A DNA stretch of 64,000 nt from Synechococcus sp. PROS-7-1 (GCF_014279795.1 NZ_CP047945.1:454572-518571); one strand, 5' to 3'. Positions 9,610-19,590 are shown, counted from the stretch's first letter. Notes: generated by a model not told the origin, from the letters alone. Program-made: numbers and translations.

Positions 9610-12600
9610 TTGTCCGAATCCATGAAGGTCATGTCTCATCCCACCGGATCCCTCTGGCCCTACAGCGACAGTGCTGCGCCTGAGGCGGTTGCCGGTGAGA
9701 AAGATGCCTGCGGCGTTGGTTTTCTGGCGCAACTATCTGGTGAGACCAGCCACTGGGTGCTGCAGCAAGCCCTGCGCGGTCTTGGTTGCATGGAGCATCG
9801 CGGCGGCTGTGGGGGAGACGGTGATTCCGGTGATGGGGCTGGCGTGCTCTGCCAAATCCCCTGGAGCTATCTGAAGGCGGTTTGGCCCGAGGCGACGTCG
9901 GCCCGTGGGCTCGGAATGATGTTCATGCCCCAGGATCCCGAGAGGCGGGAGCAGGCCCGCCAGTTCTGCAATGAGGAAGCCGAGGCCCTCGGCCTCATGT
10001 CCGCCGGCTGGCGGGTTGTTCCGGTGGATCCATCCGTGTTGGGCCCCATGGCGCGGGACACCGCCCCCGTGATCGAGCAGTGGAGTCTCGCCGGCGGTCC
10101 CGATGGCGATGTCTTCGAGGCCTTGTTGCTGCGACTGCGTCGCCGGATCGGTGCCCGCGCCCGCAAGGTTTGGGGCTTTGAGGGATCCCAGGATCTTTAT
10201 GTGGCCTCCCTGAGCAGCCGCACCGTTGTGTACAAGGGCATGGTGCGCTCCGAGGTGCTGGCCCAGTACTACGCCGATCTGCGCGATCCGCGCTTTGAAG
10301 TGAGCTTTGCGGTGTACCACCGCCGCTTCAGCACCAACACCCTGCCCCGCTGGCCCCTGGCTCAACCGATGCGGCTGCTGGGCCACAACGGTGAAATCAA
10401 CACGCTGCTGGGCAACCTCAACTGGGCCAAGGCCTCCGAAGCCAGCCTCACGGATGTTTGGGGTGAAGCCGCGAATGATCTGAATCCCGTGGTGAATCCG
10501 GCCTTCAGTGATTCGGCCAACCTCGACGCCACCCTGGAACTGATGGTGCGCAGCGGCCGTTCGATCACGGACAGCTTGATCACCCTGGTGCCTGAGGCCT
10601 TCCGCAACCAGCCAGATCTGGAGGATCGCCCTCAGGTGACGGCGATGTACGAATTCAATGCCGGAATTCAGGAGCCCTGGGATGGTCCGGCCCTGCTGGT
10701 GTTCGCCGACGGCAAACGGGTGGGCGCCACCCTGGATCGGAACGGCCTACGACCCGCCCGTTGGTGCACCACTGCCGATGGTTTCGTGGTCATGGGATCG
10801 GAGACCGGTGTGGTGGACCTCAGTGGCAAAACCGTGGTTCAGAAGGGACGTCTCGGCCCCGGCCAGATGGTGGCTGTGGATCTGGAGAACGGCCGGCTGC
10901 TCGACAATTGGACCGTGAAGGAAGACGCTGCTGGACGCTTCCCCTACAGCGACTGGCTGCAGCAGCACCGCCGCAGCGTGGTGGCCCAGCCCTGGACCCA
11001 GGATCGTCAGATCGGTGAGCTGGATCTGCTGAGGCTGCAGACCGCCATGGGCTTCACGGCCGAAGACTTCGATCTCGTGATCGAAGACATGGCCGGGCTG
11101 GGAAAGGAGCCCACCTACTGCATGGGCGACGACATCCCCCTTGCGGTGTTGTCAGACAAACCCCACCTTCTTTACGACTACTTCAAACAGCGCTTCGCCC
11201 AGGTCACCAACCCGCCGATTGATCCCCTGCGGGAAAAGCTGGTGATGAGCCTGGAAATGCATCTGGGTGAGCGTCGGCCGGCGCTGAAGCCCCAGGCCGA
11301 GTCGGCCGCCGTGATCCACCTGGACACGCCGGTTCTCAATGAAGCTGAGCTTGCAGCGATCAGCGAGCAGGGACTTCCCGTTGCCACCCTGTCCACCCAG
11401 GTGGCCGTTGAGGCTTGCGCCGGTGGTCTGTCTTCGGCCCTGCAAGGGCTGTGTCAAGCGGCTGAGAAGGCTGTGCGCGGCGGTGCCCAGGTGCTGGTGC
11501 TCTCCGATCGTGTTGATGGCTCCGGTGCCGCTGCCCAGCTCACCGCCACCAGCGTGGCGATGCCGGCCCTCCTGGCCGTGGGGGCGGTGCATCACCACCT
11601 GCTGCGGCAGAAGCTGCGTTTGCGCTGCTCCTTGGTGATCGACACCGCCCAGTGCTGGAGCACCCACCACATGGCCTGCCTGATTGGCTACGGCGCCAGT
11701 GCGGTCTGCCCGTGGCTCACCTGGGAGACCACCCGCCATTGGCTCGCCCACCCCAAAACCCAGAAGCGGATTGAGCAGGGCAAGCTGCCCGCCCTCGATG
11801 CCGACAAGGTGCAGGCCAACGTGCGCGTTTCCCTGGAAAACGGCCTGCGCAAGATCCTCTCCAAGATCGGTATTTCGCTCCTGGCTAGTTATCACGGCGC
11901 TCAGATTTTTGAAGCGATCGGTCTCGGTGCCGATGTGATCGACACCGCGTTCAGCGGCACCACCAGCCGTGTGGCGGGCATGACCCTGGCGGAGCTGGCC
12001 AACGAAACCCTGTCACTCCATGCCAAGGCCTTCCCGGAGCTCAACCGCAGCAAGCTCGAGTTCATGGGCTTTGTGCAGTACCGCACCGGCGGCGAGTACC
12101 ACCTCAATAGTCCCGACATGGCCAAGGCCTTGCATGCAGCGGTGAAGACCGGGCCTGGCTACGACCATTTCTCGACTTACAAAACCCTGCTGGAGAACCG
12201 GCCGGTCACGGCGCTTCGGGATCTGCTGGAGTTCAAGCTGGCTCCAGCGCCGCTGTCCCTGGATCAGGTGGAGAGCGCAGAGAGCCTTTGCAAGCGGTTT
12301 TGCACCGGTGGCATGAGCCTCGGCGCGTTGTCGCGGGAAGCCCATGAGGTGCTTGCAGTGGCGATGAACCGCATTGGCGGCAAGAGCAACAGCGGCGAGG
12401 GTGGTGAGGACCCGGCCCGTTTCCAGGTTCTTCACGATGTGGATGCCGAGGGCCGCTCGCAGGCCTTCCCCAGCATCGGCGGCCTTCAGAACGGCGACAC
12501 CGCCTGTTCGGCGATCAAGCAGATCGCTTCCGGGCGGTTCGGCGTGACGGCCGAATACCTGCGCAGCGGCAAGCAACTGGAAATCAAGGTGGCTCAGGGG

Positions 12601-14229
12601 GCCAAGCCCGGGGAAGGTGGACAACTGCCTGGCCCGAAGGTGGATCAGTACATCGCCTGGCTGCGCAATAGCAAACCCGGTGTGGCCCTGATCTCACCGC
12701 CGCCGCATCACGACATCTATTCCATCGAGGATCTCGCGCAGTTGATCCACGATCTGCACCAGGTGCATCCCAAGGCGCCGGTGAGCGTGAAGCTGGTGGC
12801 CGAGATCGGCATTGGCACGATTGCCGCCGGCGTGGCCAAGGCCAACGCCGATGTGATTCAGATCTCCGGTCACGACGGGGGCACCGGAGCCTCGCCGCTG
12901 AGTTCGATTAAGCATGCCGGCAGCCCCTGGGAGCTGGGTCTCACCGAGGTGCACCGCAGCCTTCTCGAGAACGGCCTGCGGGATCGGGTGCTGCTGCGGG
13001 CCGATGGCGGCCTCAAGACCGGCTGGGATGTGGTGATCGCAGCCCTGCTTGGCGCTGAGGAGTACGGCTTCGGCTCGGTGGCGATGATCGCCGAGGGCTG
13101 CATCATGGCCCGCGTTTGCCACACCAACAATTGCCCGGTGGGCGTGGCTACCCAGAAGGAGGCCCTGCGCAAGCGCTTCACCGGTGTGCCCGAGCACGTG
13201 GTGAATTTCTTCTGGTACGTGGCGGAGGAAGTGCGTCAGCTGCTGAGCCTCCTCGGCGTGGCCAAGCTCGAAGACCTGATCGGCCGCAGCGATCTGCTTC
13301 AACCCCGTGCGGTGCAGCTGGCCAAAACCCAGGGTGTGGATCTCTCCAGTCTGTTGGCACCGATCCAGGGCTCAGAAGACCGCTCCTGGCTGCGCCACAG
13401 CGCTGAGGCCCACAGCAATGGCCCGATTCTTGAGGATCAACTGCTCGCCGATGCCGAACTAGTGGCGGCGGTGGAGAGCCACGGCTCTCTCAATCGCACG
13501 ATTGCGATCATCAATACCGACCGCAGTGTCGGGGCCCGTCTGGCCGGTGAGATCGCTCAACGCCACGGCAACCGCGGCTTCAACGGCCAGCTCAACCTCA
13601 CCTTCCAGGGCGCGGCCGGCCAGAGCTTCGGCGCCTTCCTGGTGCAGGGCATGAACGTGCGCCTGGAAGGGGAAGCCAACGACTACGTGGGCAAGGGCAT
13701 GAACAGCGGTCGCATCAGCCTGGTGCCATCCGATGGCTGCGCCAATCCCGGCGATCAGGTGATCCTCGGCAACACCTGCCTCTATGGGGCCACGGGTGGT
13801 GAGCTGTTTGCCCTCGGCCGCGCCGGTGAGCGCTTCGGGGTGCGCAACAGCGGGGCCCGCACCGTGGTGGAGGGAGCCGGTGACCACTGCTGTGAGTACA
13901 TGACCGGTGGTGTGGTGGTGGTGCTGGGCAGCACCGGCCGCAACGTTGGTGCCGGCATGACCGGTGGCGTCACCTTCCTGCTGGATGAGAGCGATCGCGT
14001 CACCTCCAGGGTCAACCCTGAGATCGTTGCGGTCTGCAGCCTCACCACCTCGCAACAGGAGGCCACGCTCAAAGAGCTGCTGGAAGCTCACGTGGTCGCC
14101 ACCGGCAGCAGCAAGGCTTCGGCGCTGTTGGCCGACTGGGCCGCGGCCAAGGGGCGCTTCAAGGTTCTGATCCCCCCGAGTGAGCGGGCAGTGATGGGTC
14201 TGGTGGACCAGCAGGCAGTAGCGGCCTGA
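9610..14229 (+). CDS. gltB: ferredoxin-dependent glutamate synthase (GOGAT)
   Basis: Makes two glutamates from glutamine and 2-oxoglutarate with reduced ferredoxin. The 1539-residue protein has the class II amidotransferase nucleophile Cys34 (KDACGVGF) after a short propeptide, a central domain, an FMN/synthase domain and the C-terminal beta-helix (GGxxxG repeats). The 3Fe-4S cysteines are at about 1164, 1170 and 1175 (C-x5-C-x4-C in CIMARVCHTNNC). No NADPH-binding small-subunit gene is adjacent, which fits the ferredoxin type, also called glsF. The longest frame begins at TTG 9610; ATG codons at 9622 and 9631 are likelier starts. Confidence 0.95.
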   Translation: MSESMKVMSHPTGSLWPYSDSAAPEAVAGEKDACGVGFLAQLSGETSHWVLQQALRGLGCMEHRGGCGGDGDSGDGAGVLCQIPWSYLKAVWPEATSARGLGMMFMPQDPERREQARQFCNEEAEALGLMSAGWRVVPVDPSVLGPMARDTAPVIEQWSLAGGPDGDVFEALLLRLRRRIGARARKVWGFEGSQDLYVASLSSRTVVYKGMVRSEVLAQYYADLRDPRFEVSFAVYHRRFSTNTLPRWPLAQPMRLLGHNGEINTLLGNLNWAKASEASLTDVWGEAANDLNPVVNPAFSDSANLDATLELMVRSGRSITDSLITLVPEAFRNQPDLEDRPQVTAMYEFNAGIQEPWDGPALLVFADGKRVGATLDRNGLRPARWCTTADGFVVMGSETGVVDLSGKTVVQKGRLGPGQMVAVDLENGRLLDNWTVKEDAAGRFPYSDWLQQHRRSVVAQPWTQDRQIGELDLLRLQTAMGFTAEDFDLVIEDMAGLGKEPTYCMGDDIPLAVLSDKPHLLYDYFKQRFAQVTNPPIDPLREKLVMSLEMHLGERRPALKPQAESAAVIHLDTPVLNEAELAAISEQGLPVATLSTQVAVEACAGGLSSALQGLCQAAEKAVRGGAQVLVLSDRVDGSGAAAQLTATSVAMPALLAVGAVHHHLLRQKLRLRCSLVIDTAQCWSTHHMACLIGYGASAVCPWLTWETTRHWLAHPKTQKRIEQGKLPALDADKVQANVRVSLENGLRKILSKIGISLLASYHGAQIFEAIGLGADVIDTAFSGTTSRVAGMTLAELANETLSLHAKAFPELNRSKLEFMGFVQYRTGGEYHLNSPDMAKALHAAVKTGPGYDHFSTYKTLLENRPVTALRDLLEFKLAPAPLSLDQVESAESLCKRFCTGGMSLGALSREAHEVLAVAMNRIGGKSNSGEGGEDPARFQVLHDVDAEGRSQAFPSIGGLQNGDTACSAIKQIASGRFGVTAEYLRSGKQLEIKVAQGAKPGEGGQLPGPKVDQYIAWLRNSKPGVALISPPPHHDIYSIEDLAQLIHDLHQVHPKAPVSVKLVAEIGIGTIAAGVAKANADVIQISGHDGGTGASPLSSIKHAGSPWELGLTEVHRSLLENGLRDRVLLRADGGLKTGWDVVIAALLGAEEYGFGSVAMIAEGCIMARVCHTNNCPVGVATQKEALRKRFTGVPEHVVNFFWYVAEEVRQLLSLLGVAKLEDLIGRSDLLQPRAVQLAKTQGVDLSSLLAPIQGSEDRSWLRHSAEAHSNGPILEDQLLADAELVAAVESHGSLNRTIAIINTDRSVGARLAGEIAQRHGNRGFNGQLNLTFQGAAGQSFGAFLVQGMNVRLEGEANDYVGKGMNSGRISLVPSDGCANPGDQVILGNTCLYGATGGELFALGRAGERFGVRNSGARTVVEGAGDHCCEYMTGGVVVVLGSTGRNVGAGMTGGVTFLLDESDRVTSRVNPEIVAVCSLTTSQQEATLKELLEAHVVATGSSKASALLADWAAAKGRFKVLIPPSERAVMGLVDQQAVAA

Positions 14230-14243
14230 ACAGGCCGTTTCCC

Positions 14244-14585
14244 ATGCCCTGGTTTGTCAAACACGAAACCTTCACGGCGGCAACGGCCGCGCTCCCGCTC
14301 GAGCAGCGTCGGTCTCACCTGGAGGCCCACCGGGACTGGGTTGAGCAGCAGCTGGAAGCTGGGACAGTCATCACTACGGGGTTTCTGGTTGATCAGGAGG
14401 GCCTGCCGGGAGGAGGGGGCCTGCTACTGGTCGAGGCTGAAAGCTACGCGCAGGCGCTTGCGTTGTTGCAGGGCGATCCGATGATTGTGCGTGGTCTCGT
14501 GGACTGGACCCTGCAGCAGTGGATGCCTGTGATGGGCGTGCCGTTGATGGCGACCCTGTCTCCAGCTCCAGGCCGGCCCGACTGA
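14244..14585 (+). CDS. YciI-like protein
   Basis: A 113-residue protein with the dimeric alpha/beta-barrel YciI (YCII-related) pattern: MPWFVKHE at the start, RSHLEAHRDWVEQQLEAG with the conserved His, then GGLLLVEAESYAQAL and a DP pair. The biochemical role of these proteins is mostly unknown. It begins 14 bp after gltB and is probably co-transcribed with it. Its last 212 bp overlap, in antisense, the 3' part of the TolC-like gene. Confidence 0.75.
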   Translation: MPWFVKHETFTAATAALPLEQRRSHLEAHRDWVEQQLEAGTVITTGFLVDQEGLPGGGGLLLVEAESYAQALALLQGDPMIVRGLVDWTLQQWMPVMGVPLMATLSPAPGRPD

Positions 14586-15981
14586 GATTCCACTGCTGGA
14601 TCGCCGTTGCTTCAGCGCTCCGGGCTGCTTGCAGATCGCGTTGGGCCAGCAGCACTTCTGTGACTGGAGCAATCCCAGCGCGATAGCGCAGCTGGGCATC
14701 CCGCACGGCCTCTTCGTTGGCCACCACAGCTTCTCTGCTGGCAGCCATGGCGGCCTTGGCGCTGCGGTGGGTGTGCCAGAAGGTTTCCACCGACTGGATG
14801 ATCACCTGTTTCCGCTCCTCCAGCAGCAAGCGTTGCTGGGACACCTTGCTGCGCGCTAGGGCCGCACTCTGGCTTGAAAGACCACCGTCAAAAAGAGGTT
14901 GGCGCAGGGTGAGCAGCACGCCGTAGTCGTAGAAGCTGCCGCTGGCACTGCCGCTGCTGTTCACAGTCGGCAAGTTCACCCCTCCTCCAACAGGCAGGTT
15001 GCCGATGCGATTGCCGCCGTTGACGACCGGCACATTGAGGCTGTCGCCGTTGATGCCGCCGCTGAGCAGGAGCCCCACCCGGGGAAGCATGGTGCCTCGG
15101 GCTGCTTGCACTTTGGCTTCAGCTGCGGCTTGAGCCTTAAGGATCACGTCCAGGGCAGGACGATTTTGGGTTGCCGATGCAATCGAGGCCTGCAGCCCTA
15201 GAGGCCATGGCGACTCGGCCAAGAGGGGATCGCTGGCTTTCACCCTCTGATCGGCCGGAAGGTTGAGCAATCGGGCCAGGGCGCTGGCGGCGATCGCCTG
15301 GGCCGAGCGGGCGGCGCTGAGTCCGCGCTGGTCGGTGGCGAGCAGGGCACGAGCGCGGAACACATCGATGCGAGCGCCTAGCCCGCCGTTGCGTAACGCT
15401 TCCGCATCCTTGAGCAGCGCGCTGGAGAGCGCGATTGAGCGCTGCCACACGGGGATCAGCGCGTCGCTGAGCTGCAGGTTTAGGTAGGCGGTCGTAATTG
15501 CGAAGCGACTCTGCCGCCGTTGTTCTTGAATCTGCGCGGCTGCTGCCTGATCCATGGCCTTGGCAGCCGTGAGCAGTGGACCTCGCTCGAAGTCGAGGAG
15601 GGGATAGGTGAGCGCGAGGCTGAGGTTGCCGAAGGTGTTCTGGATTAGGGCATAACTATCACCGCCAAGATCCAGATTGAGATCGCCGATGGTGGGGAGA
15701 TTGGAAATGAAGCCGATCGAGCTGCCGACCTGGGCCCAACTGCCGAGCCCCACCACATCCAGTTTCGGTAGAAAAAGGCTTCGCCCGAGACCGACTTCTG
15801 CTGCTGTGCCTAACTTCTGGGCTTCGGTTAGCTGGAGTGCGAGGGAGGCGTCCATGCCTTGCTCGAGGGCCTGATCCAGGCTGAGGGCAAGCGGTTCGGC
15901 TTCGCCCCTGGCAGGCAGGCAGGTCGAGGTCGCCACTAGCAAGGAGATCAGGAGCTGGCGACGGAGCATGCCGGTTGACAT
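14374..15981 (-). CDS. TolC-family outer-membrane efflux protein
   Basis: A 535-residue frame with a hydrophobic signal segment (about 8-27, ending near LPARGEA) and two OEP repeats, as in TolC. These include YLNLQLSD, GGLGARIDVFRAR, and YRAGIAPVTEVLLAQRDL in the second repeat. The recognisable protein stops near residue 476 (GLELETG). The last 59 residues are rich in Pro, Ser and Ala and are read antisense to the YciI-like gene, so they are either a late addition or a result of losing an earlier stop. It is divergent from the HlyD-like gene by about 60 bp, suggesting one efflux apparatus. Confidence 0.85.
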   Translation of the reverse strand: MSTGMLRRQLLISLLVATSTCLPARGEAEPLALSLDQALEQGMDASLALQLTEAQKLGTAAEVGLGRSLFLPKLDVVGLGSWAQVGSSIGFISNLPTIGDLNLDLGGDSYALIQNTFGNLSLALTYPLLDFERGPLLTAAKAMDQAAAAQIQEQRRQSRFAITTAYLNLQLSDALIPVWQRSIALSSALLKDAEALRNGGLGARIDVFRARALLATDQRGLSAARSAQAIAASALARLLNLPADQRVKASDPLLAESPWPLGLQASIASATQNRPALDVILKAQAAAEAKVQAARGTMLPRVGLLLSGGINGDSLNVPVVNGGNRIGNLPVGGGVNLPTVNSSGSASGSFYDYGVLLTLRQPLFDGGLSSQSAALARSKVSQQRLLLEERKQVIIQSVETFWHTHRSAKAAMAASREAVVANEEAVRDAQLRYRAGIAPVTEVLLAQRDLQAARSAEATAIQQWNLSRAGLELETGSPSTARPSQASTAAGSSPRDHAQSSDRPATTQAPARSFQPRPVAGPLLPAGPPDQPETP

Positions 15982-16043
15982 GTCAGGAATGGAGCTGAGC
16001 CATCCGAAAACGGGGCTACCCTAAGCGCGATTTTCAATTGCAG

Positions 16044-17279
16044 ATGGGCACTCTTCTGCAACGGTGCTGGCCGATGGCCCTCGTCACCGGCGCAACTGCG
16101 GTATGGGCTGTGCTCCCCGCAATTGATGTGAAGGTGTTTGGTGCAGCCGTGTTGCTGGCCCCAGGTGATCGACGAGGCCTCTATAGCCGCTCTCCAGGTC
16201 AGGTCCTCGATCTAACGGCCCCTGTTGGCGCTCATGTTGTTCGAAATCAATTGCTCGCAAGGCTCGATCGCATCGATCAAGCTGCCCGCGGTGGCCCTGT
16301 TCCCGTAGGGCAATCTCAGGCTCTCGATCGTCAGCTTGAGGCCAACGCGGAACAGCAGCAAGGATTGGTGGAGCAACTGCGCGCTAACAGCGAAGAGGTG
16401 GCGGCCGTGCGCCAACAAATCAACACTCTGCAGATGAGTAATCAGCCTGTGAAAAAGCAACTCACGGCGCTGGAAAGCTTGCGACAGGATCAGGTGATCC
16501 CCACCTACAGCCCCCTCTGGGTTTCAGCCCAGGATCTCTACCTCGGCAACAAGGCAGCGATCCGTTCACTGGAGGCGAAAATCGCTCAGCTGCAGGCGAA
16601 TCGGGGTCGTGTTCAGGCCCAGCAGTCTCAGCTGCGGGCCGCACGGTCGGAGCTGGAGGCCCAGAACAAGGCACTGGAGCTGCGCGCTCCCGAGAATGGC
16701 CGGGTGGTGAGTTGGGCGGTGGAGAAAGGGCAACCTGTCCTGCCTGGTGAGCGCTTAGGCACGCTGGCCCTAGACCGACCTAGCTCCTCTTCTCGACAGG
16801 CGATGGCCCTGTTCACAGAGGCCGACGCCACACGGCTAAAGGTTGGTGCACCGATCGAAATCGAACCAATTTTGCAAAGCCGTAATCAATACGGCGGCAC
16901 GGCTCAGCGTTACGGCGGGGTGAAGGGCAGGATTCAGGGAATCTCTCCCACATCGCTTGATGGCACTGCTCTGGCCAGTGTCATTGGCGAGGCGGATCTG
17001 GCGGCTTCCCTGGTGGCGCGGGCCAGGCAGCAAGCCTATGGAGAAGGAGGGGACCCGTTAGCGATCTTGCCTGGGAAAGCGACAGCGCCTCTGATGCTTG
17101 TGAGGGTGACGCTGGAGTCAGCCCAGACTCCCTCAGGATTGCGTTGGAGCAGTGGTCGAGGGCCTGACCTGCGTTTCGAGGATGGTCAGCCCGCAGAGGC
17201 GAAGGCGGCCGTTGAACGGCGTTCGCTGCTGAGCTATTCGATGCCGTTCCTGCGATGGCTTTCCGGTATCAATCGCTGA
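16044..17279 (+). CDS. HlyD-family periplasmic adaptor protein
   Basis: A membrane-fusion protein of 411 residues from ATG 16044 (a TTG two codons earlier is also possible). It has an N-terminal membrane anchor (about 10-30) and a split lipoyl domain: RSPGQVLDLTAPVGAHV before, and LRAPENGRVVSWAVEKGQPV after, a long alpha-hairpin rich in Gln and Glu. A beta-barrel follows. The layout resembles adaptors of NHLM-type and aromatic-acid exporters. It joins inner-membrane pump and TolC across the periplasm. It is the first gene of a three-gene unit with the small membrane protein and the FUSC-type permease. Confidence 0.8.
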   Translation: MGTLLQRCWPMALVTGATAVWAVLPAIDVKVFGAAVLLAPGDRRGLYSRSPGQVLDLTAPVGAHVVRNQLLARLDRIDQAARGGPVPVGQSQALDRQLEANAEQQQGLVEQLRANSEEVAAVRQQINTLQMSNQPVKKQLTALESLRQDQVIPTYSPLWVSAQDLYLGNKAAIRSLEAKIAQLQANRGRVQAQQSQLRAARSELEAQNKALELRAPENGRVVSWAVEKGQPVLPGERLGTLALDRPSSSSRQAMALFTEADATRLKVGAPIEIEPILQSRNQYGGTAQRYGGVKGRIQGISPTSLDGTALASVIGEADLAASLVARARQQAYGEGGDPLAILPGKATAPLMLVRVTLESAQTPSGLRWSSGRGPDLRFEDGQPAEAKAAVERRSLLSYSMPFLRWLSGINR

Positions 17280-17302
17280 ACCTTCGATCTCTCCGCCTCC
17301 CC

Positions 17303-17506
17303 ATGTCGCGTCACCCCCGGCCCCCATCCAGTTGGTTGAATGCCCTGCGTCAGCCGGTCCCGTGGATCGCCCTCGTGTTGCTCTTGATCACGGTGTTCAG
17401 CACGGCACCAAGGCTCTGGTTTTGGTTCGCGCTTCTGCTGATCGTGCTGCTGGTGGGCTGGGTTCAAGCGCTCAAGGGTGACCTCCCCAGGCCCCATGAC
17501 GACTGA
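17303..17506 (+). CDS. small two-helix membrane protein of efflux unit
   Basis: A 67-residue protein from ATG 17303, chosen because it starts 24 bp after the adaptor stop; a frame extension further upstream overlaps that gene. Two hydrophobic helices are predicted (about 19-34 and 39-57), followed by a short polar tail. It overlaps the permease start by 11 bp. Its place and size recall AaeX (67 residues, two helices) of the enterobacterial aaeXAB operon, but I see no clear sequence similarity. The function is unknown. Confidence 0.6.
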   Translation: MSRHPRPPSSWLNALRQPVPWIALVLLLITVFSTAPRLWFWFALLLIVLLVGWVQALKGDLPRPHDD

Positions 17507-18617
17507 AGCCCAGTGGCTCGGCTTGCGGGCAGCTCTGGTGATCGGCCTGGCTGCGAGCATCACGCGGCTGATCTGCCTCACGCTTGGTCTGGGCGACAGC
17601 CAAGCCGCCTTCGGCGTGGTGGTGGGCGTGTTGGTGGTGCGTCCTGATTTCTGCCGTTGGCCTGCGCTGATCTACCCGGTTCTGCTGCTGATCGCTGGTG
17701 TCGCGATGGCCGTAGGGCTCAGTGTGCGCATGATGTTTCCTGATGCCCCCCAGGTGTGGTGGTTCGGCATTGTCGGTGTGGTGATGCAGCTCATGGCGGT
17801 GGCACTGCCGGCCAAGCTGGCGTTGCTCACCAACGTGGTGGCCGTCGCCGGGGTGTTGCCCCTGCTGGATTCGTCGGCCACCTGGGCTGACTGGGGACAT
17901 CAGCTGGAGGCCATCGCCATCGGGTTGGCCATTGGCACCGCCGTGCAGTGGTTGTTGACGCCATCGGGTTATGGCGCCCCGGCACCGCCCACTGGGCCGG
18001 GGGGGAAGGATTGGCCTCTGCCGGAGCGGTATCGCTTGGCCTTCGCAAGCTGGAGCTTCTGCCGCAAAGTCGTGCTGGCGGCGTTCGCCCTGGCGATCGG
18101 CGTCGGCCTGGGAACGCAGACTCCTAAATACCTCTATTTCGGTGTGGTACTGCTGCTGAATGACAGCATTGGCGCCACCATGGCCCGGGTTCGTGACCGG
18201 ATGGTGGGGGTGAGCCTGGGGGTGTTGATGCCCCTGCTGGTGTTCAACACCATCGGTCTCAACAGCGTGGGAGTGGGGTTGGCCATGGGTGGCACGGCGG
18301 CCCTGCTGGTTGCCCTGAATCTCGGCCCCTACCTGCGCACGGCCCTGATTTCCAGCGGTGTGGCGTTTGCTGGCTATGGGCCGCTCGTGGCCTGGTACAT
18401 CCCGAATCGCTGGATCGACTACCTGATGGGAAGCGGCTTGGCGCTGTTGTCCGGGGTTCTCCTCTTCCCGCAGTCATCGCTGCGCCGCTACCGCCGTCTG
18501 CTCGATCGGGGTGATCCGGACAGTCTGGAGCAGCTGCGGCGGCTCTACCCGGCGGCCCGTGAAGAAGCCGCCTGGTTGGGGCAGGGGCTTGTTAGTCCAG
18601 ACGCTCAGCGGGGGTGA
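17496..18617 (+). CDS. FUSC-family (aromatic acid exporter-like) permease
   Basis: A 373-residue membrane protein from ATG 17496. Two halves of about six hydrophobic helices each are separated by a short soluble linker (around [24 protein letters not shown]). The repeats share [12 protein letters not shown] in the first and [20 protein letters not shown] in the second, the FUSC/ArAE pattern. It lacks the large cytoplasmic domains of AaeB (about 650 residues). The start overlaps the stop of the small membrane gene by 11 bp, implying coupling. The substrate is unknown. It converges with lipA by 13 bp of overlap. Confidence 0.75.
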   Translation: MTTEAQWLGLRAALVIGLAASITRLICLTLGLGDSQAAFGVVVGVLVVRPDFCRWPALIYPVLLLIAGVAMAVGLSVRMMFPDAPQVWWFGIVGVVMQLMAVALPAKLALLTNVVAVAGVLPLLDSSATWADWGHQLEAIAIGLAIGTAVQWLLTPSGYGAPAPPTGPGGKDWPLPERYRLAFASWSFCRKVVLAAFALAIGVGLGTQTPKYLYFGVVLLLNDSIGATMARVRDRMVGVSLGVLMPLLVFNTIGLNSVGVGLAMGGTAALLVALNLGPYLRTALISSGVAFAGYGPLVAWYIPNRWIDYLMGSGLALLSGVLLFPQSSLRRYRRLLDRGDPDSLEQLRRLYPAAREEAAWLGQGLVSPDAQRG

Positions 18618-19483
18618 GTGGCCATGAGCCTCTGCACCTCGCCGGCGTGATAGCTGCTGCGGGTGAGGGGGGTGCTCACCACCTGCAGAAAGCCCAGCTC
18701 CTCTTCGCCGATGCGACGGTAGGTGTCGAACTGCTCAGGGGTCACGAAACGATCCACAGCCAAGTGCTTGGGGCCTGGGGAGAGGTACTGGCCGATGGTG
18801 ACGATGTCCACCCGGTGGGTGCGCAGGTCGCGCAGCACCCCGATCACTTCATCGTCGGTTTCACCGAGGCCCACCATCAGGCCCGACTTGCTGTAGGCCC
18901 CCGCCCAGTTGTCCCGAACCCGTTGCAGGAGCTCAAGTGAGCGTTCATAAATGCCCTGAGGTCGGGCCAGGCGGTACATCCGCGGCACCGTTTCAATGTT
19001 GTGGTTGAGCACGTGGGGAGCGGCGGCCATCACCGTGGCCAGGGCATCCCAGTTGCCGCAGAAGTCGGGAATCAGCAGCTCGATCGTGGTGAGCGGTGAG
19101 CGTTGCTTCACCTGTTCGATGCAGGCCACGAACTGGGAGGCTCCCCCATCCGGCAGGTCGTCGCGGTTCACCGAGGTGATCACTACATGCTTCAGACCCA
19201 AACGCGCCACCGCTTCCCCGAGCCTCTCTGGTTCGGTTGGATCGAGCGCACGGACGCTCTTGTCGAAGTCGATGTCGCAGTAAGGGCAGGCGCGGGTGCA
19301 GCCCGGGCCCATAATCAAAAAGGTGGCCGTACCGCCGGCGAAGCACTCACCGATGTTGGGGCAACTGGCCTCCTGGCAGACCGTGTTCAGCTTCAGGTCG
19401 AGCAGAAGATCGGCAACGGCACCGATGCGCTCCCGCTGCGGCGCTTTCACGCGCAACCACTCGGGTTTCAAGGCAGAGGTCAT
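18605..19483 (-). CDS. lipA: lipoyl synthase
   Basis: A radical-SAM enzyme that inserts sulfur into octanoyl groups to make lipoyl cofactors. The 292-residue protein has both clusters: the auxiliary [12 protein letters not shown] (Cys36, 41, 47) and the radical-SAM C-x3-C-x2-C (Cys62, 66, 69 in CTRACPYC). The C-terminal conserved serine motif RSSYHAGE is present. It is a single gene facing the FUSC-type permease gene, and tRNA-Pro starts 19 bp upstream on the other strand. Confidence 0.95.
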   Translation of the reverse strand: MTSALKPEWLRVKAPQRERIGAVADLLLDLKLNTVCQEASCPNIGECFAGGTATFLIMGPGCTRACPYCDIDFDKSVRALDPTEPERLGEAVARLGLKHVVITSVNRDDLPDGGASQFVACIEQVKQRSPLTTIELLIPDFCGNWDALATVMAAAPHVLNHNIETVPRMYRLARPQGIYERSLELLQRVRDNWAGAYSKSGLMVGLGETDDEVIGVLRDLRTHRVDIVTIGQYLSPGPKHLAVDRFVTPEQFDTYRRIGEEELGFLQVVSTPLTRSSYHAGEVQRLMATHPR

Positions 19484-19501
19484 CTTCTACAGTCGATTCA
19501 T

Positions 19502-19575
19502 CGGGATGTAGCGCAGCTTGGTAGCGCACTTCGTTCGGGACGAAGGGGCCGCAGGTTCGAATCCTGTCATCCCGA
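19502..19575 (+). tRNA. tRNA-Pro (CGG)
   Basis: A 74-nt cloverleaf: perfect 7-bp acceptor stem (CGGGATG/CATCCCG), anticodon stem CTTCG/CGAAG with loop TTCGGGA giving anticodon CGG, the T-loop GGTTCGAATCC and discriminator A. CCA is not encoded. Confidence 0.95.
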
Positions 19576-19590
19576 CTGCACGCCATTCCA

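Noticed and set aside
11152-14091. Several minus-strand frames of 200-250 residues inside the glutamate synthase gene
   Set aside because: All are antisense to a full-length, motif-complete gltB and have no recognisable domains.
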